Shown here in pieces: positions 25,137 through 34,932 of a DNA stretch of 64,000 nucleotides (positions within the stretch are counted from its first letter, which is position 1; the number at the start of each line of letters is the position of its first letter). Source of the stretch: Candidatus Nitrotoga sp. M5 (GTDB lineage: Bacteria > Pseudomonadota > Gammaproteobacteria > Burkholderiales > Gallionellaceae); the NCBI RefSeq assembly GCF_927904885.1, contig NZ_CAKMNW010000004.1:60712-124711 (forward strand). The letters run 5' to 3'. The notes beneath the pieces are model-generated. The model ran no database searches. It was not told the DNA's origin and saw nothing but the letters and a program-made list of their open reading frames with translations. Made by a program: the position numbers and the translations under genes.

Positions 25137-27823
25137 CCACCGCATCGACTCCACGCAAGTCAAATCCAAACAATCAAGCCAAACGGGGCGCACCCATCAG
25201 TGTAGAACAGAAACGACTCATCGCACGAGATAACGGCGAGCCGGAATGGTCCAGATGGGGGCCTTATGTGAGCGAACGCCAATGGGGAACGGTTCGCGAG
25301 GACTACAGCCCGCACGGTGAAGCCTGGGAATATTTCAGCCACGATCATGCACGCAGTCGCGCCTATCGTTGGGGTGAAGATGGCATCGCAGGAATCAGCG
25401 ACAAATATCAGCATTTGTGCCTGGGGCTGGCATTGTGGAATGAGCACGATCCGATTCTGAAAGAGCGTCTGTTCGGATTGACCAACAATGAGGGCAACCA
25501 CGGCGAAGACGTCAAAGAACTGTATTACTACCTGGATGCTACACCGACTCATTCTTATCTGAAGATGCTCTACAAATATCCCCAGCAGGCGTATCCCTAT
25601 ACTTGGCTGGTGGAGGAAAACGGACGGCGTGGCATGGACATGCCAGAATTCGAACTGATTGACACCGGTACCTTTGCCGATGACCGCTACTTCGATGTGT
25701 TTGTGGAATACGCCAAGGCCGACGCGCACGATATTCTGATGCGGGTTACCGCACACAATCGCGGCCCCGACGACGCACCGCTGCACATTCTGCCGCAGCT
25801 ATGGTTCAGAAACGAATGGATATGGGAAGGGAAAACCGAGAAGCCGGAGCTGTCAGCCACTGAACAGAATTCCATCGTGTTGCAGCACCCAAAATTGGGT
25901 ACTTATTACTGTCACTTCGATAGTGCAACGGAATTGCTATTCTGCGATAACGAAACAAACGTACAACGCCTGTACGGTACAGAAGGGAAAGGCTATTTCA
26001 AGGATGCCTTTCACGAACATATCGTCCACGGCAACCCTCATGCCGTCAATCCACTTAAAAGCGGTACCAAAGGGGCTGGGCACTTCGACTTTACAGTACC
26101 GGCACATGAGAAGGTTGAAGTTCGCTTGCGTCTCACCCGCGCAGTGAATAAGCGCCCTTTCAAGGATTTTGATTCTATTTTAAATTTACGCCAAGCCGAG
26201 GCTGACGAATTCTATGCCGTGCTTCAAGCTGATATTACTGACGATGATGCGCGCATGATTCAACGCCAAGCCTTTGCTGGCATGATCTGGAGCAAGCAGT
26301 TTTACCATATCGATATCCCGAAATGGCAGCAAGGCGATCCGAACATGCCACCGCCACCGCCCGAACGTCTTAACGGGCGGAACAGTGAGTGGCAGCATTT
26401 GAACAACGAAGACATTATTTCGATGCCGGACAAGTGGGAATATCCTTGGTATGCCGCATGGGATCTGGCTTTTCACTGTGTCACTTTGGCGGATATCGAT
26501 CCGGTGTTCGCCAAAAATCAACTACTGTTGTTGACGCGCGTTTGGTACATGCATCCTAACGGCCAGATGCCCGCTTACGAATGGGCTTTCGGCGACGTGA
26601 ATCCGCCAGTGCATGCATGGGCTGTGTGGGAGGTATACAAAGCCGAGAGAGATGCCAACAATGGTAGCGGTGACCTTGATTTTCTTGAGCGTGAGCTGCA
26701 CATGCTGCTGCTGAACTTTACCTGGTGGGTCAACCGCAAGGATATCGATGGGCACAACATGTTTCAGGGCGGTTTCCTCGGTTTGGATAACATCGGCGTA
26801 TTTGACCGTAGTGCGCCACTACCTACAGGCGGTTATATCAATCAAGCCGATGGCACCAGCTGGATGGCCATGTATGCGCTCAACCTGATGCGTATTGCAC
26901 TCGAATTGGCGCTGCACAACCCTACCTATGAGGATATTGCTACCAAGTTTTTTGAGCACTTTTTGTACATTGCACAGGCCATGAACAACATCGGCGATCA
27001 AGGTGTCGGCTTGTGGAACGAAGAAGATCAATTTTTCTACGATGTCCTGCGCATCCACAATAGCAAGATGATACCGCTCAAGGTGCGTTCTATGGTGGGC
27101 CTCATCCCACTATATGCCGTGGAAATTATCGAACCAGATATGCTTGATCGGCTGCCGGGTTTCAAAATACGACTGGAATGGTTCATGAAACATCGTCCCG
27201 AGTTGGCAGGACTCGTCTCTCGCTGGCAGGAACCGGGGCGTGGCCAACGTCGCCTACTCTCACTACTTCGTGGTCATCGCATGAAAGCATTGTTGAGGCG
27301 CATGCTGGACGAGACTGAATTCCTTTCCGACTACGGCATACGCTCGCTCTCACGCGCCCATAAAGATGACCCTTATGTCTTCAGCTGCATCGACAGTCCG
27401 ATGAGTGTCAGCTACCAACCAGCCGAATCGGAATCGGGGATGTTCGGCGGCAATTCCAACTGGCGTGGACCGATCTGGTTCCCAGTCAATTATCTATTGA
27501 TAACTTCACTACGTCGCTTCGCCGAATTTTACGGCGATGAGTTTAAGATTGAATGTCCTACAGGCTCCGGAAACATGCTCTCCATTCATGCTGTTGCCGA
27601 CGAACTGGCGCTACGCTTGACGCGCTTGTTCAGGCGCGATAGCTCAGGACGGCGACCGGCGTTCGGCGATCAAAAAAAACTTCAGGAAGACCCGCACTTC
27701 CGAGACTATATTTTGTTTCATGAATATTTTCATGGTGATACCGGTCGCGGGGTGGGTGCTTCGCATCAAACTGGCTGGAGCGGCTTAGTGGCAAATCTTT
27801 TGAAACCGCACAAGCACGATTGA
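25133..27823 (+). CDS. Glucosidase, GH63-like (MGH1-type) family
   Basis: 896 residues with no signal peptide. Recognisable family stretches are WGPYVSERQWGTVREDYS near residue 40, a long beta-sandwich region, then an (alpha/alpha)6 barrel with WEYPWYAAWDLAFHCV, PAYEWAFGDVNPPVHAWAV and NSNWRGPIWFPVNYLL. The DxxF/W and WRGPIW motifs are those of GH63-like glucosidases. It is translationally coupled to the debranching-enzyme gene, so the two probably act on the same intracellular alpha-glucan or a glucosyl derivative. The natural substrate of this bacterial group is not clear to me. Confidence 0.87.
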   Translation: MTTASTPRKSNPNNQAKRGAPISVEQKRLIARDNGEPEWSRWGPYVSERQWGTVREDYSPHGEAWEYFSHDHARSRAYRWGEDGIAGISDKYQHLCLGLALWNEHDPILKERLFGLTNNEGNHGEDVKELYYYLDATPTHSYLKMLYKYPQQAYPYTWLVEENGRRGMDMPEFELIDTGTFADDRYFDVFVEYAKADAHDILMRVTAHNRGPDDAPLHILPQLWFRNEWIWEGKTEKPELSATEQNSIVLQHPKLGTYYCHFDSATELLFCDNETNVQRLYGTEGKGYFKDAFHEHIVHGNPHAVNPLKSGTKGAGHFDFTVPAHEKVEVRLRLTRAVNKRPFKDFDSILNLRQAEADEFYAVLQADITDDDARMIQRQAFAGMIWSKQFYHIDIPKWQQGDPNMPPPPPERLNGRNSEWQHLNNEDIISMPDKWEYPWYAAWDLAFHCVTLADIDPVFAKNQLLLLTRVWYMHPNGQMPAYEWAFGDVNPPVHAWAVWEVYKAERDANNGSGDLDFLERELHMLLLNFTWWVNRKDIDGHNMFQGGFLGLDNIGVFDRSAPLPTGGYINQADGTSWMAMYALNLMRIALELALHNPTYEDIATKFFEHFLYIAQAMNNIGDQGVGLWNEEDQFFYDVLRIHNSKMIPLKVRSMVGLIPLYAVEIIEPDMLDRLPGFKIRLEWFMKHRPELAGLVSRWQEPGRGQRRLLSLLRGHRMKALLRRMLDETEFLSDYGIRSLSRAHKDDPYVFSCIDSPMSVSYQPAESESGMFGGNSNWRGPIWFPVNYLLITSLRRFAEFYGDEFKIECPTGSGNMLSIHAVADELALRLTRLFRRDSSGRRPAFGDQKKLQEDPHFRDYILFHEYFHGDTGRGVGASHQTGWSGLVANLLKPHKHD

Positions 27824-27832
27824 CTCAACCAA

Positions 27833-28009
27833 AGGCACCTCTAAAAAACAAATTTGCGTCACAATACGGTGTTACTCGTAAGATTATTCACTAACATATC
27901 AATCATATGCCGCACAAAAATTTTTACTCGCGTCATGTCTTGCATAGCAACGGAGTAAGCAGGCAAGCTACGAATCGGCTGCTCGAAAATTGAATTTTGA
28001 GAGGCGCCC
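27833..28009. repeat. 178-base non-autonomous element, family 3 (copy A)
   Basis: Ends AGGCACCTCTAAAAAAC (left) and the inverse of GGGCGCCTCTCAAAATTC (right). The reverse complement aligns over its whole length with 54399-54576, sharing AAAATTCAATTTT, GCTTGCCTG/GTTTGCCTG, CCGTTGC.ATGCAAG and the far end GTATTGTGACG. It fills the gap between the glucosidase and petC genes, and its right end touches the petC stop codon. Confidence 0.78.
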
Positions 28010-28651
28010 TTATTTCAATCTTGACCATATCTGATTCTTGACTAAATAGAGTAACGTGGTCAGCACGAGCAAATAGGCAATCACATAGTAGCCTAGCCGG
28101 ATACGCTCCGCTGCATGCGGATCAGCTGCCCAAGAGAGGAAAGATACGATGTCGCGTGCCCGTCTTTGAATCTCGGCACGCTGCGTGCCTTCGGTGGCAT
28201 TGCTGATACTGAGTATGTCGGGCATCTTGGTTTCAGGATAGACATAATTACTCTGCATTCCTTCGGGGGTGATGTAATAACCCACCAGATAGGAATACAC
28301 ATAATTCGCGCCGCCGTCACGCGCCTTCACCATCAGACTAAGATCAGGTGGTGCTTTGCCGAATGCCTGCAAGGTATCGCTCTCTGACATCTGCGCAAGT
28401 AACGAGGCGTCCAAAGATTGATTGCCACGCCAAACATCCACTTTCTGCTTATCTATTCCAAAAGCAACTAAATCGCGGTATTTGATGTACTTCATGCTAT
28501 GGCAACTATGGCAAACATTTATCATAATTTCAGCGCCACGCTCAACGGCTGAAATATCGGTCTCTATGCGTATTTTTTCCAGCGTAACGTCTGACGCCCA
28601 TGCATGCACACTAAAGCAACAAAACATTGTAATTTTCAGAAGCTTGTTCAT
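28010..28651 (-). CDS. petC: Cytochrome c1 of the bc1 complex
   Basis: 213 residues. A signal peptide ends near AWAS. The haem c attachment motif is CHSCH (residues about 47-51) and a methionine ligand is probably in [10 protein letters not shown]. One C-terminal membrane helix ([21 protein letters not shown]) anchors it in the inner membrane. Cytochrome c1 passes electrons from the Rieske protein to soluble cytochrome c. It overlaps the petB stop by 4 bases. A 178-base element lies right against its stop codon, so the original operon end has been displaced. Confidence 0.93.
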   Translation of the reverse strand: MNKLLKITMFCCFSVHAWASDVTLEKIRIETDISAVERGAEIMINVCHSCHSMKYIKYRDLVAFGIDKQKVDVWRGNQSLDASLLAQMSESDTLQAFGKAPPDLSLMVKARDGGANYVYSYLVGYYITPEGMQSNYVYPETKMPDILSISNATEGTQRAEIQRRARDIVSFLSWAADPHAAERIRLGYYVIAYLLVLTTLLYLVKNQIWSRLK

Positions 28652-29910
28652 GTTTTGTCACTACTACGGTTGTGATTCTTGAGTTTACGGTTCTCGATGG
28701 CGAGTGCTTCGCTCTCCATCTGAATCTTCACTTCAGGTGGCAAGCCGCGTTTGATCAGCCAGCGCTCTTCCGCTTTAGATATGAACGGGATGAAAAAGAA
28801 TGAACCAAAATAGCACAACGTTGCCACCTGTCCGATCAAGACGGTCTGATTGGTCGAAGGAACGTAGCCGACATAACCGAGTACCAACATGACCAGCAAA
28901 AAGAGGTAAACCTGCACCCTGTAGACTGGACGAAAATGCGCTCCGCCCGGAATACGCGAGCGATCCAGAAAAGGCATAAAAGCAAACATCATCACAGATA
29001 AACCCATCGCCACCACGCCACCAACCATGTTGGGCACTGAACGCAAAATAGCGTAGAACGGCAGGAAGTACCATTCCGGAACAATATGGTTTGGGGTTTT
29101 CATGGGGTTGGCCGGAATATTGTTGGCTGGTTCCATTAAGCTGTCAGGCAGGAAGAATACAAAATAGCAGTACACGATCAAAAACAGCCCTAGCCCAAAT
29201 AAATCCTTGATGGTGAAATACGGATGAAACGGAATGTTGTCTTTGTCGGCCAGATTGATACCACTTGGATTGCTGCTCTTCACCTTGTGCAGCGCCACCA
29301 GATGCACCACCACCGCACCGATAATAAGGAATAGGAACAGATAGTGCAGTGCGAAAAAACGAGTCAGAGTGGCATCACCCACGGTGTAGTCGCCGCGTAA
29401 CCAGATAACCACTTGGTCGCCGATAAAGGGGGTGACGTGAAACAGATCGGTGATTACCGTTGCACCCCAGAAAGACATTTGCCCCCACGGCAGTAAATAG
29501 CCCATAAACGCGGTCGCCATCAACAGCAGCAATAAACCTTGCCCGGTCCACCACAGCAATTCGCGTGGCGCCCGATAGGAACCGTAATACATCGTGCGCG
29601 CCATGTGGATGTAGATCACCAAGAAGAAGGCAGAAGCTCCGGTCGCGTGCATATAACGCAACAGCCAGCCGTAGTTTACGTCACGCATGATGTGCTGGAT
29701 GGAATCAAAGGAAAGCGCAATATCGGCCTTGTAATGCATAGCCAGGAATATTCCAGTAGCAGTTTGCAGTATCAGTACGAATCCAGCGAGAAAGCCGAAA
29801 TTCCACCAATAGCTTAGATTGCGCGGCGTGGGATAACCCGTCAGCTCATGTTTGACGAAGCTAGTGAGAGGGAAACGATGGTCTATCCATTTGATGATGC
29901 GGCTGCGCAT
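28648..29910 (-). CDS. petB: Cytochrome b of the bc1 complex
   Basis: 420 residues with eight or more membrane helices. Haem ligand histidines sit in the expected contexts ([13 protein letters not shown] and [21 protein letters not shown]; later [14 protein letters not shown]). The Qo-site loop contains [16 protein letters not shown], the conserved [22 protein letters not shown] is also diagnostic. It carries out quinol oxidation and quinone reduction at the inner membrane. The order petA-petB-petC with short spacing is standard for proteobacteria. The C-terminal tail is short and charged. Confidence 0.96.
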   Translation of the reverse strand: MRSRIIKWIDHRFPLTSFVKHELTGYPTPRNLSYWWNFGFLAGFVLILQTATGIFLAMHYKADIALSFDSIQHIMRDVNYGWLLRYMHATGASAFFLVIYIHMARTMYYGSYRAPRELLWWTGQGLLLLLMATAFMGYLLPWGQMSFWGATVITDLFHVTPFIGDQVVIWLRGDYTVGDATLTRFFALHYLFLFLIIGAVVVHLVALHKVKSSNPSGINLADKDNIPFHPYFTIKDLFGLGLFLIVYCYFVFFLPDSLMEPANNIPANPMKTPNHIVPEWYFLPFYAILRSVPNMVGGVVAMGLSVMMFAFMPFLDRSRIPGGAHFRPVYRVQVYLFLLVMLVLGYVGYVPSTNQTVLIGQVATLCYFGSFFFIPFISKAEERWLIKRGLPPEVKIQMESEALAIENRKLKNHNRSSDKT

Positions 29911-29919
29911 AGTCGTCTC

Positions 29920-30429
29920 CTAAGTTGCTCCGATGACGACTTTGTTTTCGGCCACAAAGTGATACGGTGGCACTTCAAGGTTCTTCGGTGCAGGACCGCG
30001 TATGACGCGACCGCTTTCGTCATACTCACTACCATGACAGTGACATACCCAACCAGGGCCTTCCTTGTTCGGCACACACCCCATGTGCGTGCAGACGCCA
30101 ACCACGACAAGCCACTCAGGCTTTTGTACGCGCTTGCTATCCGGCTCAGGATCGATCCCGCCATTCGACGCTTCTGCCGCTTTAATCTGCTCTGGCGTGC
30201 GTTGCACAATGAACACCGGTTTGCCCTGCCAGGCAATGGTATGCATTGTTCCTGGCGTAATTCCGGATAGATCCACCTCAGTCTCTGCCTTCGCCAGCAC
30301 ATCGGAACTCGGATTCATGCTAGCGACAAATGGGACACAGGTTGCTACTACGCCCGCGCCACCAACCACAGAAGTCAGTTTGATTAAAAAGTCACGACGA
30401 TTACCTTCGCTTAAGTTTGCTTTCTCCAT
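29920..30429 (-). CDS. petA: Rieske iron-sulfur protein of the bc1 complex
   Basis: 169 residues. The N-terminus [19 protein letters not shown] is a twin-arginine-like signal that stays as the membrane anchor (RRDF). The [2Fe-2S] ligands are in CTHMGC (box 1) and CHCHGS (box 2), with one Cys and one His from each. The inserted region before box 1 ([12 protein letters not shown]) is as expected. It is the first gene of petABC and lies nine bases upstream of petB. Its promoter would be beyond 30430. Confidence 0.95.
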   Translation of the reverse strand: MEKANLSEGNRRDFLIKLTSVVGGAGVVATCVPFVASMNPSSDVLAKAETEVDLSGITPGTMHTIAWQGKPVFIVQRTPEQIKAAEASNGGIDPEPDSKRVQKPEWLVVVGVCTHMGCVPNKEGPGWVCHCHGSEYDESGRVIRGPAPKNLEVPPYHFVAENKVVIGAT

Positions 30430-31312
30430 CTTCGCCCCCCATGAAAATGATACCTGTCACAGATTTAACTGTGCATCCTGCACCAGTATTCTGCCAATTA
30501 TCATAATAATTACAATTGGCAGTGAATGTGGTTTTATGTCTCTGAACAATTTCCAGTTATTCTTAATAAAAATATTATAATCAAGCATATATATTATAAG
30601 TATGACGAAAATAATCCCGCTGAACTAGCAGAGATTCTGCAGAATGAAAATTCTTGTACTCAAGCACTAGTGTAATAACGCTCGCCAAGTGACTTCTGTT
30701 ACCCGGAATATGAAAATGATCGCGGCTATGCCATCGCCATTGCGTCATTATTAGTCCATTTAATCTATCAGGTTGCAAGAAATGCCACATCATCAACCGG
30801 CTTTGATTTCAACTGTAGTTTGATGGCGCCCGATCCAGACGGCCATGCGTTGATTTTCATGACTCACTGACCTCTCAAGGCCATATTTATACACTCACTA
30901 AGCAATCAACTGAGTAAAAATGTATGTTAGAGAACGGGTTATTGCCTGCCTTTTCTCCCTTAACAAGCAATTAGTAGTTAATTTTTAGAGGTGCCCCCAG
31001 CCCGCTTTATGATTGAGCTGACCGCTCCCTTTGAGCGTTTTTCGCGTGTATGTCAAAAAATAACCCAATACCAATACCTATTGCTGATAAGCAGGTATAA
31101 ATTTTGGAACTTTCTTGTTGCAAGCCGTTATTATTGACTCCCAAACTGTTCCCCAGTACATTCAGGCTTGGTGAAAATTTGCGTTTATTTTTCTATTTGC
31201 ATCAGTCACTTGATTAATGGCGCTGCCTTTAACAAGTGCAGTTGTTTTGTGACCAGTATTCATTTTCTTTGATGAACAAGTATTACCATATGTTACCAAA
31301 GGGACTATTGAT
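30430..31312. other. Gap with repeats between petA and the Mla operon
   Basis: About 880 bases, no supported gene. It holds a diverged copy of the block that recurs at 34740-34860 (see 30768-30890) and a lone family 3 end, TTTTTAGAGGTGCCC, at 30982-30996. The minus-strand open frame 30581-30796 has no ribosome binding site or recognisable family. Confidence 0.45.
30768..30890. repeat. Direct repeat on the left of the Mla operon
   Basis: The segment containing CAACCGGCTTTGATTTCAAC, CGATCCAGAC, ATGCGTTGATTTTCATG and CTCTCAAG aligns with 34740-34860 in the same orientation at roughly 80-85 percent over the best 75 bases. On the minus strand both copies open a short frame starting MKINA, but almost all differences change the amino acid, so coding is doubtful. 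Confidence 0.65.
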
Positions 31313-32443
31313 GTGAGTGACTTACAAAACGCAAGTAAACCTGAGTTAACCTTCCCAAAGGAAGCGAACGACAGATTAATCAGTCTGAGTGGCCAGTGGA
31401 CCCTCCGTACGCTGGCGGCATCTCCTGATCTGCGACAGACAATAAAAAAGCTGGGCAGAGAGAAGGATAAGCAATGGGATCTAAGCTCGATTGAGCGACT
31501 TGACAGCACCGCAGTTTTTTTACTCTGGCAAGCCTGGGGTGAGAAACTGCCAAAAAATCTGATCCTGCAGCCGGAACAAAGACAACTTTTCGACCATTGG
31601 CGTAACAGGCCAATTCCAAAGCCTAATTCTATGGTGTTTGGCTTTGTAGAATTGATCCGTCATTGGCAGTTGCCAATGCAAGGTTTTTACCATCATATAC
31701 GCGCTTGGCTTACCTTATTTGGCCGGTTGTTGCTTGATGTTATTTTTTTGTTACGAAATCCCCGTTTCACACCATATAAAGAGATATCGCAAACGATATA
31801 TAAAGCCGGCGTCAGCGCCATGGGAATAACAGCGCTAGTTGGTTTTTTAATTGGTGTCTCTATGAGTTACCTGTCTTCGTTGCAGCTGCAACAGCTCGGC
31901 GCTGAAATTTATATCATTGATCTGCTTGGACTTAGTATCATTCGCGAAATCGGGCCCATGTTAGCAGCCATTTTGATTGCGGGTCGATCTGGTTCGGCGA
32001 TGGCCGCCGAGATTGGCATCATGCGTGTCACACAGGAACTGGATGCGTTATCAGCAATGGGTATTTCCCATTCGTTACGGCTGGTTCTGCCAAAAGTTGT
32101 TGCTTTGTCTTTGGCAGTACCACTCTTGATCGTATGGACTGATACTCTGGCCTTGATCGGCGGCATGCTTTCAGCGCAATTAACTTTAGATATCGGTTAT
32201 CAGCAGTTTTACGAAAATTTACCCAAGGCGGTACCGATCGCCAACCTTTATATCGGCCTGGCCAAAGGAACCGTATTTGGTATGATGATTGCCATGACGG
32301 CCTGTCACTTCGGCTTTTTGATCAAGCCCAATACCGAAAGCCTTGGTAAGGAAACTACGCGTGCAGTGGTAACCTCCATAACTGCAGTGATCATTGCCGA
32401 TACCGTATTTTCCATTCTATTTAGAAATGTAGGATTTTCATGA
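31313..32443 (+). CDS. mlaE: MlaE-type ABC permease with N-terminal STAS domain
   Basis: 376 residues from a GTG at 31313 with AAAGGGA upstream. The first 100 or so residues form a STAS/MlaB-like domain (LISLSGQWTLRTL, WDLSSIERLDSTAVFLLW). The rest is the five-to-six-helix MlaE permease with IIREIGPMLAAILIAGRSGSAMAAEIGIMRVTQELDAL, the family signature. MlaE transports phospholipids between outer and inner membranes. The fused STAS domain replaces a separate MlaB. It is the first gene of a four-gene operon with MlaF, MlaD and a lipoprotein. Confidence 0.92.
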   Translation: MSDLQNASKPELTFPKEANDRLISLSGQWTLRTLAASPDLRQTIKKLGREKDKQWDLSSIERLDSTAVFLLWQAWGEKLPKNLILQPEQRQLFDHWRNRPIPKPNSMVFGFVELIRHWQLPMQGFYHHIRAWLTLFGRLLLDVIFLLRNPRFTPYKEISQTIYKAGVSAMGITALVGFLIGVSMSYLSSLQLQQLGAEIYIIDLLGLSIIREIGPMLAAILIAGRSGSAMAAEIGIMRVTQELDALSAMGISHSLRLVLPKVVALSLAVPLLIVWTDTLALIGGMLSAQLTLDIGYQQFYENLPKAVPIANLYIGLAKGTVFGMMIAMTACHFGFLIKPNTESLGKETTRAVVTSITAVIIADTVFSILFRNVGFS

Positions 32444-33204
32444 ACCATTCATGTGCGGTAGAGCTGAATCACGTATGGACTTATTTTGGCGAGCATTTAA
32501 TACACCAAGACATCAGCTTATGTCTCGAACGTGGTGAAATCCTGGGTCTCGTGGGATTATCCGGTAGCGGAAAAACAACGTTGTTACGAGAAATGATCGG
32601 ATTGGAATCACCCAGCAAAGGGAGTCTGAATGTCTTAGGTAAGAGCGCGCAGGAATCCTGCTTAATGGAGTGTCGGCAAAAGCGCAATCAGACTGGTGTT
32701 TTATTCCAAAACGGAGCTCTATTCAGCGCCTTAAACGTATTTGACAACATAGCCTTCCCGCTGCGAGAGATGGGAATCAGCGATGAAAATCTGATTGAGC
32801 AATTGGTTTGCATGAAGCTGACAATGGTGGGTTTAAACGCGCATGACGCTATGCAAAAACCATCTGAGCTGTCGGGTGGCATGGTTAAACGGGCGGCAAT
32901 GGCTCGTGCATTAATTCTGGAACCTGAATTACTATTATTGGACGAGCCGACCTCTGGCCTTGACCCCATTGCCAGCGAGGATTTTGTCACCTTGCTACGA
33001 CAATTGCATCAGGAACTCGGTTTTACTGTGGTTATGGTGACACATGATTTGCATATTTTAAGAGATTTGTGCACAAAAATTGCCGTGTTGGCCGATCATC
33101 GCCTGGTTGCCTATGACTCGCTGGATAAGGTGCTTGAGTGCGACCATCCCTTCATTCAGCAATTTTTTCATAATAACCGCGCACAGCGGGTATTTACTTC
33201 ATAG
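32440..33204 (+). CDS. mlaF: MlaF-type ABC ATPase
   Basis: 254 residues, overlapping the permease stop by 4 bases. Walker A GLSGSGKTT (residues about 39-47), signature LSGGMVKRAAMARAL (the MVKR variant typical of the Mla group), Walker B LLLLDEPTSGLDP and the switch histidine in VMVTHDLHIL. It energises lipid transport through MlaE. The substitution of GGMVKR for GGQRQR is the usual Mla-family feature. Confidence 0.94.
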   Translation: MNHSCAVELNHVWTYFGEHLIHQDISLCLERGEILGLVGLSGSGKTTLLREMIGLESPSKGSLNVLGKSAQESCLMECRQKRNQTGVLFQNGALFSALNVFDNIAFPLREMGISDENLIEQLVCMKLTMVGLNAHDAMQKPSELSGGMVKRAAMARALILEPELLLLDEPTSGLDPIASEDFVTLLRQLHQELGFTVVMVTHDLHILRDLCTKIAVLADHRLVAYDSLDKVLECDHPFIQQFFHNNRAQRVFTS

Positions 33205-33214
33205 GAGGTTGGGT

Positions 33215-34141
33215 ATGGGTAAAGACAGTTATGCGCTGATCACAGGCTTGTTTATGTCTGTGCTGATAGCAGGTGTTGTGGTTGTTATCATTTGGTTGGG
33301 CGACGTTCAATCACAAACAAAAACTTATATTGCAGAAACTCGTGAGTCAGTAACCGGGCTTAAGGTGGGCTCAACTGTTTATTATCGGGGTATAGCGGTA
33401 GGCAAGGTAAGCGCCGTGCGTTTCTCTCCTGATAATCCGGAGATTATTCTTGTACCAATGGAAATCGAAAGTGACGTTCAACTTAAGCGCGGTGTTTATG
33501 CAACATTGGAGCTTCAGGGCGTCACAGGGTTGACGCAGATATCACTTCAGGATAGCGGCAATCAAACTGAACCGCTGATAAAAAATGATCAACCAGAGAG
33601 CCATATACCGATCAAGCCTTCATTCATTGACCGGTTGTCAATATCCGGAGAGAGTACGGTCAAGGAAACCCGTGAGTTGATACTCAGGCTAAATCATTTG
33701 TTAAATGAAAATAATATTCGTAATGTGGAAGGTATTTTGACTAATCTCGAATCTGCTACCGAACGTTTCAACGAATTGCAAGATCAGGCCAGCAAAGCCT
33801 TGGCACAAGTGCCCACTTTAACAACAGAAGCCAGACACACGCTTGCAGAGATAAGCAGTCTGAGTCGTGACGTCAAACAGTTGAGCAGTCAAGTGCAGCA
33901 AGATTTGACAACGCTATCCGGTCAATCAAGTGAATTAATACAGACAGGTACCTTAGTAGGGCAGCAACTTTTGCAAGAAACGTTGCCCAAGGTCAATACT
34001 CTGATGTTGCAAATGCAAACCACCGCTCGCCGTTTCGATCGCGTTATAGCAACTCTGGAAGCTAATCCACAAGCTTTCTTGCTTGGAGAAAAATCACGGT
34101 CGCCAGCCCCTGGCGAATCTGGTTTTAAGGAGCGGAAATGA
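33215..34141 (+). CDS. mlaD: MlaD-type MCE domain protein
   Basis: 308 residues from the ATG at 33215, preceded by AGGAGG. One N-terminal membrane helix (about 9-29) and an MCE domain (about 38-120: GLKVGSTVYYRGIAVGKVSAVRF, VYATLELQGVTGLTQISL). A long alpha-helical or coiled-coil C-terminus of about 170 residues follows. MlaD forms the periplasmic hexameric ring through which lipid passes. The extended helical tail resembles longer MCE proteins that could bridge part of the periplasm. Confidence 0.92.
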   Translation: MGKDSYALITGLFMSVLIAGVVVVIIWLGDVQSQTKTYIAETRESVTGLKVGSTVYYRGIAVGKVSAVRFSPDNPEIILVPMEIESDVQLKRGVYATLELQGVTGLTQISLQDSGNQTEPLIKNDQPESHIPIKPSFIDRLSISGESTVKETRELILRLNHLLNENNIRNVEGILTNLESATERFNELQDQASKALAQVPTLTTEARHTLAEISSLSRDVKQLSSQVQQDLTTLSGQSSELIQTGTLVGQQLLQETLPKVNTLMLQMQTTARRFDRVIATLEANPQAFLLGEKSRSPAPGESGFKERK

Positions 34142-34701
34142 AACGCTATCTGAAGCATTACTCAGCAATTATTTTGAGCGCATCAATTTCTGCTTGCAGC
34201 ATTGGTTCCAAACCAAGCATGCCGATCATTCACGATCTTGGACCTGCTGCTCAGCATACATCCAATAATGTCACGATTACGATGGATGCACCGGTCTGGC
34301 TGTGGGATGACAGGATACGTTACCGCTTGCTTTACGATGATGCCACCGTCATCCGTTACTATAATAACGATCGTTGGGAAGCACCGTTACCTGCTTTATT
34401 GGAACGCCGATTGATTATCACAGGATTGCGACGACCCGTTCACTTACGGGTTCAGCTGACACAATTCGAGCAACAATTTGAGGCGGCGGATACTGCGCAT
34501 GTAGTAATGACGTTGACGGTCAATATTTTTGCCGCCAACAGCGCTGGACTGCAGGGTGAACGTAGATTCAGCCTGATACAAAAAAATGTTCCGCCGAACG
34601 CAGCCGGAGCAATCATTGGCTATGGTGCGTTGATCGAACAGGCGCAAACAGAGATTCAAACCTGGCTGAGCACTTTGTCCGATGAGCCTTTAGAGACCTG
34701 A
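34138..34701 (+). CDS. ABC transport auxiliary lipoprotein (PqiC/YmbA-like)
   Basis: 187 residues. A lipoprotein signal ends in SISAC (lipobox Cys about residue 20). The mature part has APVWLWDDRIRYRLLYDD, RWEAPLPALLERRL and a C-terminal helix, as in PqiC-type auxiliary components (PF03886). It overlaps mlaD by 4 bases. Such lipoproteins sit in the outer membrane and are thought to dock the MCE ring. In this operon it takes the place where MlaC would be found in enteric operons. Confidence 0.85.
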   Translation: MKRYLKHYSAIILSASISACSIGSKPSMPIIHDLGPAAQHTSNNVTITMDAPVWLWDDRIRYRLLYDDATVIRYYNNDRWEAPLPALLERRLIITGLRRPVHLRVQLTQFEQQFEAADTAHVVMTLTVNIFAANSAGLQGERRFSLIQKNVPPNAAGAIIGYGALIEQAQTEIQTWLSTLSDEPLET

Positions 34702-34739
34702 CCTCGAAATACTTGCAATTTCGTGTCCAGCGGAATTAT

Positions 34740-34860
34740 TCACGTACCTACAACCGGCTCTGGTTTCAACTGTGGTTTGTCGGCGCGCGATCCAGACTGC
34801 AATGCGTTGATTTTCATGGGTCTGAGCTCTCAAGACCACCTTCCACCCACCCATTCAGTA
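34740..34860. repeat. Direct repeat on the right of the Mla operon
   Basis: Aligns with 30768-30890 in the same orientation: CAACCGGCTCTGGTTTCAAC, GCGATCCAGACTGCAATGCG and TTGATTTTCATG followed by CTCTCAAG. The two copies bracket the four-gene Mla operon about 4 kb apart. Confidence 0.65.
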
Positions 34861-34932
34861 ATCGACAGTCATGGATCGGATCCACTTGCGCGAAGTTTTC
34901 ACAGCGAGTGATGTCATCCTTACACTACACCT

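Noticed and set aside
30768..30860. Short minus-strand frame MKINA... that also opens in the repeat at 34740-34817
   Set aside because: Nearly every difference between the two copies changes an amino acid, so the shared frame looks like a by-product of a non-coding repeat.
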